From positions 336,373 to 366,547 of the forward strand of contig NW_008246071.1 in NCBI RefSeq assembly GCF_000281045.1: DNA of 30,175 bases, read 5' to 3'. A program made the translations under genes and the position numbers. Every line of letters begins with the position of its first letter. The stretch's first letter is position 1. This document shows, piece by piece, positions 26,387 to 30,175 of the stretch. The notes beneath the pieces were generated by a model. That model was not told the origin of the DNA, made no database searches, and saw only the letters and a program-made list of their open reading frames with translations. The DNA comes from Saprolegnia diclina VS20 (Eukaryota > Oomycota > Saprolegniomycetes > Saprolegniales > Saprolegniaceae).

Positions 26387-27646
26387 CTAGAGGATCGCGA
26401 CATTCGCCTGCGACGTCTCCGAGTGGCCGTAGCGCATGATGGGGCCGTCGAACGACGCATCCGACTCCTTCTCTTGCATGTATTTGCGGCGCGACCGCTT
26501 CACGACGACGACGAGGACGACCGCCGCGACGACCACCAAGAAACTGGCGCCCGCCACGAGGTAGTTCGTGACATTCGCACCGGCGCCTGCTGACGACTGC
26601 ACCACCACTTCGACAGCGTCAGTTTTGCGCGCAACGACCGGTGCAGACGTTGCAACGGGCGTCGACGAGTTGGCGGCCGGAAGGGTTTCCAGCGGCAGCT
26701 CGGTCGTCGGTGTCACCGTCGTCGTGGCTACGACTGTCGTGAGTGCGACCGTGGTAGGCTCGGGAGTTCCCGTCGTGGGAGCTCCCGTCGTGGGACTGGG
26801 CGTACCCGAGGTCGTTGGCGCCGGTGTCGTTGTTTTCGGTGCCTCGGTGGTCGGTGCCGACGTCGACGGGCTTGGTGACGGGCTCGGCGGCGGGCTCGTC
26901 GACGGGTTAGGGCTGGGGCTAGGGCTAGGTGACGGGCTGGGCGGCGGGACCGGCGGGCCTGGCACGACGCCCACGGTAAACTGCTGTGGGATTTGCGTGC
27001 ACTGGTCAGCTTGGAGCGATACTTTGGTGCTGATCGTCTCCCCCGAGTGCGACGTCATGTCCACCATCGTGTCAGAGAGCTCGACGTTGAGCACTTGGCT
27101 CTTGAAGTAGTACGAAGCGTCAAACGATGGGGCGTCGCCGCCGTTGATCTTCATCTTGGCGACGCCATTGAGAGCGTTTGAGGCTTGGATGTACAACCAG
27201 TACTTGGAGCTGCCGCTCTTGGCGCACACTTGGACACCGCCGGAGACCGGGCAGTTGACAAACTGCCACTTGATCTTGGGCCGGTCCGTGTTGAGGCCGG
27301 TGGCCTTGTTGAACATCGGTAGGGACATATCGAGGTCACCAAACTGGCACTCGGGGCACCGGTCGGTGATCTGGCCGAGCACCTTCTCCTGGGACGTGCA
27401 GCGCGGATCGACGCACTGGACTTCGACGCACCGGCCACAATGAATCCCGGTGCTCCACTGGAAGTTGTTCAAGGCCGCGTGGAAGCGAGGCGCGAGGTCG
27501 AGCGGCTTCATGAGCGCGCAGTTGCCAGTGAACGCGCTGTCCCCGCCATCGGGCGGGCCATACGTCGTCCCTTCGCCCGAGTAAAATTGGCATGTGCCGA
27601 CCGCGGCGAGCGCGAGGACCCCCATCAGGCGTTCATTGACGCGCAT
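26387..27646 (-). CDS. Membrane-anchored expansin-like protein
   Basis: 419 residues. A signal peptide (MRVNERLMGVLALAAVGTCQ) precedes an expansin double-psi barrel at about 22-133 (GEGTTYGPPDGGDSAFTGNC, CGRCVEVQCVD, ITDRCPECQFGDLDMS) and a CBM63-like sandwich at about 140-232 (SGSSKYWLYIQASNALNG). After these comes a Pro/Ser then Thr/Pro-rich linker of about 110 residues, likely O-glycosylated. A single membrane helix at about 362-382 follows (YLVAGASFLVVVAAVVLVVV), then a 37-residue cytosolic tail that starts KRSRRK and ends SQANVAIL. The layout suggests an expansin head held out into the wall on a rigid stalk. It is a close paralogue of the gene at 28820 and lies head-to-head with it. An in-frame ATG at 27694 is disfavoured because it would bury the signal peptide. 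Confidence 0.9.
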   Translation of the reverse strand: MRVNERLMGVLALAAVGTCQFYSGEGTTYGPPDGGDSAFTGNCALMKPLDLAPRFHAALNNFQWSTGIHCGRCVEVQCVDPRCTSQEKVLGQITDRCPECQFGDLDMSLPMFNKATGLNTDRPKIKWQFVNCPVSGGVQVCAKSGSSKYWLYIQASNALNGVAKMKINGGDAPSFDASYYFKSQVLNVELSDTMVDMTSHSGETISTKVSLQADQCTQIPQQFTVGVVPGPPVPPPSPSPSPSPSPNPSTSPPPSPSPSPSTSAPTTEAPKTTTPAPTTSGTPSPTTGAPTTGTPEPTTVALTTVVATTTVTPTTELPLETLPAANSSTPVATSAPVVARKTDAVEVVVQSSAGAGANVTNYLVAGASFLVVVAAVVLVVVVKRSRRKYMQEKESDASFDGPIMRYGHSETSQANVAIL

Positions 27647-28819
27647 GGCGACGGCTAGATTTAAGGCGTCGATTGCAAAACTGGGCGGTGCCACATGAGC
27701 GGCGCGCGATGTGACTCACCCTTCCCAGAAATCGTACGGTGGATTGTACACTGAATCCACCCCCGTTGTGTCAATGACGTAATGCAAACTGGCTCGACAT
27801 TGCATTTTCTTTTTAATAGCGGCGATTTCTTTTATTCTTTTTTTCATTCTTTTATTCGCCCCGCTCCAATCATTATGAGAGACGGCCTTTAAAAAAACAA
27901 GTGATCATTTAAAATACGGGCTGTCAAATCGGGGTGACGACTTGGCGCCACAGACAGGGCCACGGACGGACGCAGCCTCAGATCCGCAGCAACGAGTTGG
28001 TAGCGCACGTGGTCGCAGGCGCGCTTCGTCGAACGAAATCAGGACGACGCAGCGCCTCCAGGCGATGTCGAGCTGTGGCGCACGACTGGTGTCTGGGAGT
28101 GTGCATCGGTGCTTTCGACGTGCAGCAATCACGACTTGTGCTTCAACAACCAGCCGACTGGCGCCATTCATTGACGTGCATGTCGCCACCAGAAGATCGC
28201 GTTGATGATGTGGTCGGTTCTCCTCTGGTGGTCACGGCCGTGCGTGCGCATCGTGCTGTGGGTGGATGTCAGGGGCGATGTTGCGTTCGGCCCCGAGTAG
28301 CTTTGCACAGAGTGCGCGGGTCGCTGTCGTAATGTTCCACCATATCAGCAAAAGAGCACCCGATTTCGATCCGCACCAAGCGATTGGGATCGGACTTGCG
28401 AGGTGGCGCGGTGCACAGTACGAGTACCCGGAGCAACGACATGTGTCCAGCCCCCTGGCGCATAATTTGGTATCCACAGCTCGCAAGATCGGCGTGTATA
28501 TAATCACGGTGGCGCGTCTCGCCCTCGTCGTCGACCTCCAACGACCAGCGTGACGACCGGCATAGCCGCTCTTGGCAGATATGCAAGCACATTGAGCTCG
28601 TCGATTGTCGCGGCGGTTGGTGTCAGCGCCTCTAGCACCGCGTGTGATACAGCGTTGCTCGCAATGTGAGCGGTTTCGATTTGTATGGGTTTGAGTATAC
28701 TCGCGTCGTGGCGAGCTCCGTCCGTTTTCAAGGACGCTGCTTTCGACGCCGCCAGCTGGCTCTCGAGCCTTTGCCGATGTACACTCATTTCTCAACCACC
28801 GCCCTCGAGCAGAAAGACC
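27647..28819. promoter_or_regulatory. 1.17 kb divergent region between the paired membrane expansins
   Basis: No confidently recognised gene. The part from about 27790 to 27915 is markedly AT-rich, with T-rich runs and CCAAT at 27867-27871. TATATA occurs at 28497-28502. A minus-strand frame at 28504-28788 is described separately. The rest is ordinary GC-rich sequence with short frames. Confidence 0.4.
28269..28788 (-). CDS. Doubtful hypothetical gene opposite the third expansin's leader
   Basis: A minus-strand frame from an ATG at 28788 runs 94 codons (with AHIASNAVSHAVLEALTPTAATIDELN). It can be joined in phase through a 55-bp GT-AG intron to a second open frame ending at 28269 (with RIEIGCSFADMVEHYDSDP). 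No family is recognised. Against it, its ATG would lie only 31 bp from the ATG of the divergent expansin, leaving no room for two promoters. It may be chance or an antisense transcript. Confidence 0.2.
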
Positions 28820-30139
28820 ATGCGCGGCTTCACACTCGCGCTTCTGTGCGCTTCGGCCGCGAGCCAATACACGGGCGAAGGCACGACGTACGGCCCGCCC
28901 GACGGCGGGGACAGCGCGTTTACCGGTAACTGCGCGCTCATGAAGCCGCTTGACTTTGCGCCCAAGTTCCACGCTGCGATCAACGACGCCCAATGGGGCG
29001 AAGGTGTCAACTGTGGTCGTTGCGTCGCCGTCCAGTGCACCGACCCGCGCTGCACATCGTCGGCGCAGGTCGTGGGCCAAATCACCGACCGGTGCCCCGA
29101 ATGCAAGTTTGGCGACCTCGATATGTCCCTACCGATGTTCAACTCGGCCACGGGTCTCTACACCGACCGGCCCAAGATCAAGTGGAGCTTTGTCGACTGC
29201 CCCGTCTCCGGCGGCGTCCAGCTCTGCGCCAAGAGCGGCAGCTCCAAGTTCTGGCTCGCGGTGCAGGCAAGTAACGCTGTGAACGGTATCAAGAGCATGA
29301 GCATCAACGGCCAAGCCGCACCGCTCTTTGGCGGCACTGCATACTACTTCAAGTCGCAAGTCAATGGCGTCGACCTCAGCGAAACGCAGATCACAATGAC
29401 GTCGTTTTCGGGCGACTCGATCACGACGACAGTCTCGCTCGAAGCGGACAAGTGCACACAGATCTCGCATCAGTTCAAGACGGGCGGCAACGACAACGTG
29501 GCGCCGCAACCCCAGCCGTCGCCATCGCCAAGCCCGAAGCCGTCGCCAAGCCCGCAACCGGTGCCCAGCCCATCGCCAAGCGCGCAGCCGTTGCCGATCC
29601 CGCAGCCGTCGCCGAGTCCGAGCCCGCAGCCGAGTCCATCGCCGTCGGTTGTCCCGTCTCCGCAACCGAGCACCACCCCATCCCCGACGTCGTCGACACC
29701 AACGACAACCTCGGCCACTCCGTCGACTACGTCGCGTGTCACAACGACGCCGGCTACCACGACGACCAGTGTGCCCAGCAGCGGGTCCGAGGCAACTGAA
29801 TCGGCAACGCTTGCGCCAACCACAAGCACCTCGCCGGATGCCACCGTTGCGCCGACGGGCGAGAGTGCGATCACTCGTCCGGATACGGCACCGACCGCAG
29901 CACCGTCGAAATCAGCTTCGACGCAATCTCCGTCGAATGCGACGGAGGTCAGCAACCAGTCGAGCGCCGACGGTCCGAGCGTCGGCAGCGTGATCGGCTA
30001 CGGTCTCATCGGTTGCATTGTGATCGCGGGCGTCGTTGTCGGTGTCGTCGTTACCAAGGCGCGCCGGAAGATCGATGAGGAAAAGGAGAACGACCGGCTC
30101 GAGCTCGCGAGCTCGCACGCCAACATTGCCGTCCTCTAA
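28820..30139 (+). CDS. Membrane-anchored expansin-like protein, paralogue of the 26387-27646 gene
   Basis: 439 residues with the same plan as its head-to-head neighbour: a short signal peptide (MRGFTLALLCASAAS), the expansin barrel (GEGTTYGPPDGGDSAFTGNC, CGRCVAVQCTDPRC, ITDRCPECKFGDLDMS) and the CBM63-like domain (SGSSKFWLAVQASNAVNGIK). A Pro-Ser repeat stalk (PSPSPKPSPSP and similar) gives way to a Thr/Ser-rich stretch. A membrane helix lies at about 393-412 (GYGLIGCIVIAGVVVGVVVT), followed by a 27-residue charged tail ending SSHANIAVL. The catalytic-domain halves of the two genes match for long stretches, whereas the stalks differ, which points to a recent duplication with fast-evolving linkers. 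The ATG at 28820 is chosen over in-frame starts from 28685 because it begins the signal peptide. Confidence 0.91.
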   Translation: MRGFTLALLCASAASQYTGEGTTYGPPDGGDSAFTGNCALMKPLDFAPKFHAAINDAQWGEGVNCGRCVAVQCTDPRCTSSAQVVGQITDRCPECKFGDLDMSLPMFNSATGLYTDRPKIKWSFVDCPVSGGVQLCAKSGSSKFWLAVQASNAVNGIKSMSINGQAAPLFGGTAYYFKSQVNGVDLSETQITMTSFSGDSITTTVSLEADKCTQISHQFKTGGNDNVAPQPQPSPSPSPKPSPSPQPVPSPSPSAQPLPIPQPSPSPSPQPSPSPSVVPSPQPSTTPSPTSSTPTTTSATPSTTSRVTTTPATTTTSVPSSGSEATESATLAPTTSTSPDATVAPTGESAITRPDTAPTAAPSKSASTQSPSNATEVSNQSSADGPSVGSVIGYGLIGCIVIAGVVVGVVVTKARRKIDEEKENDRLELASSHANIAVL

Positions 30140-30175
30140 GTCGTTGCCCAAGCATAATTTAGCTGATTTATCACC

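Noticed and set aside
26890-26940. Telomere-like GGGCTAGGG/TTAGGG runs
   Set aside because: They are Pro-Ser codons of the expansin stalk read on the other strand, varied at third positions, and sit inside an intact frame.
1-30175. Search for transposons, virus-derived elements, CRISPR arrays and gene-cluster style operons
   Set aside because: I saw no reverse transcriptase, integrase, transposase, capsid or polymerase motifs, no long terminal repeats and no regularly spaced repeats.

Overview
The window looks like gene-dense nuclear DNA from an oomycete, most likely of the saprolegnialean (Saprolegnia/Achlya/Aphanomyces) type. The reasons are the GC-rich, codon-biased genes, very short introns (about 39-67 bp, almost all GT-AG), tiny intergenic gaps, a BT1/folate-biopterin transporter, a DUF6604-type protein and a cluster of expansin-like genes with microbial (EXLX-like) architecture. 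The lineage call is inference from gene content; no rRNA or other marker is present. I see no mobile element, virus fossil, CRISPR array or convincing RNA gene.

Layout. 1-5.9 kb: a diflavin reductase of the cytosolic Fe-S pathway (NDOR1/Tah18, 6 exons, +), a small Kre9-like-domain protein (-), an unresolved stretch of about 1.2 kb, the spindle-checkpoint protein MAD2 (6 exons, +) and signal peptidase complex subunit 2 (4 exons, -), the last two ending 42 bp apart. 6.4-10.4 kb: a BT1-family transporter (+) converging on a single-exon DUF6604-like protein (-) whose upstream region holds two adjacent hairpins. 10.7-15.3 kb: a 12-exon ankyrin-repeat protein (-), a peroxisomal D-amino-acid oxidase (+) and a possible 86-residue membrane protein (-). 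15.4-24.8 kb: an ER-lumen HYOU1/GRP170-type Hsp70 (+), a PYM homologue with two Mago-binding domains (+) and the giant ribosome-assembly factor RRP5 (-). 25.3-30.1 kb: three expansin-like genes, one secreted and two anchored by a C-terminal membrane segment.

The first 25 kb is core housekeeping: Fe-S assembly, mitosis, ER protein import and folding, exon-junction-complex recycling and pre-rRNA processing. The genes are not an operon-like unit. They are arranged as convergent and divergent pairs that share short 3' flanks, often with a palindromic TATATA, and short promoters, often with CCAAT or CACGTG motifs. The last 5 kb is an accessory cell-wall cluster.

The least ordinary things are the duplicated Mago-binding domain in PYM, the two membrane-anchored expansins that share a C-terminal tail motif, a GC-AG intron in NDOR1, and the paired hairpins upstream of the DUF6604 gene. 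Exon joins were made by eye from reading phase, splice dinucleotides and recalled family sequences, so they are predictions. No dramatic new system is evident.
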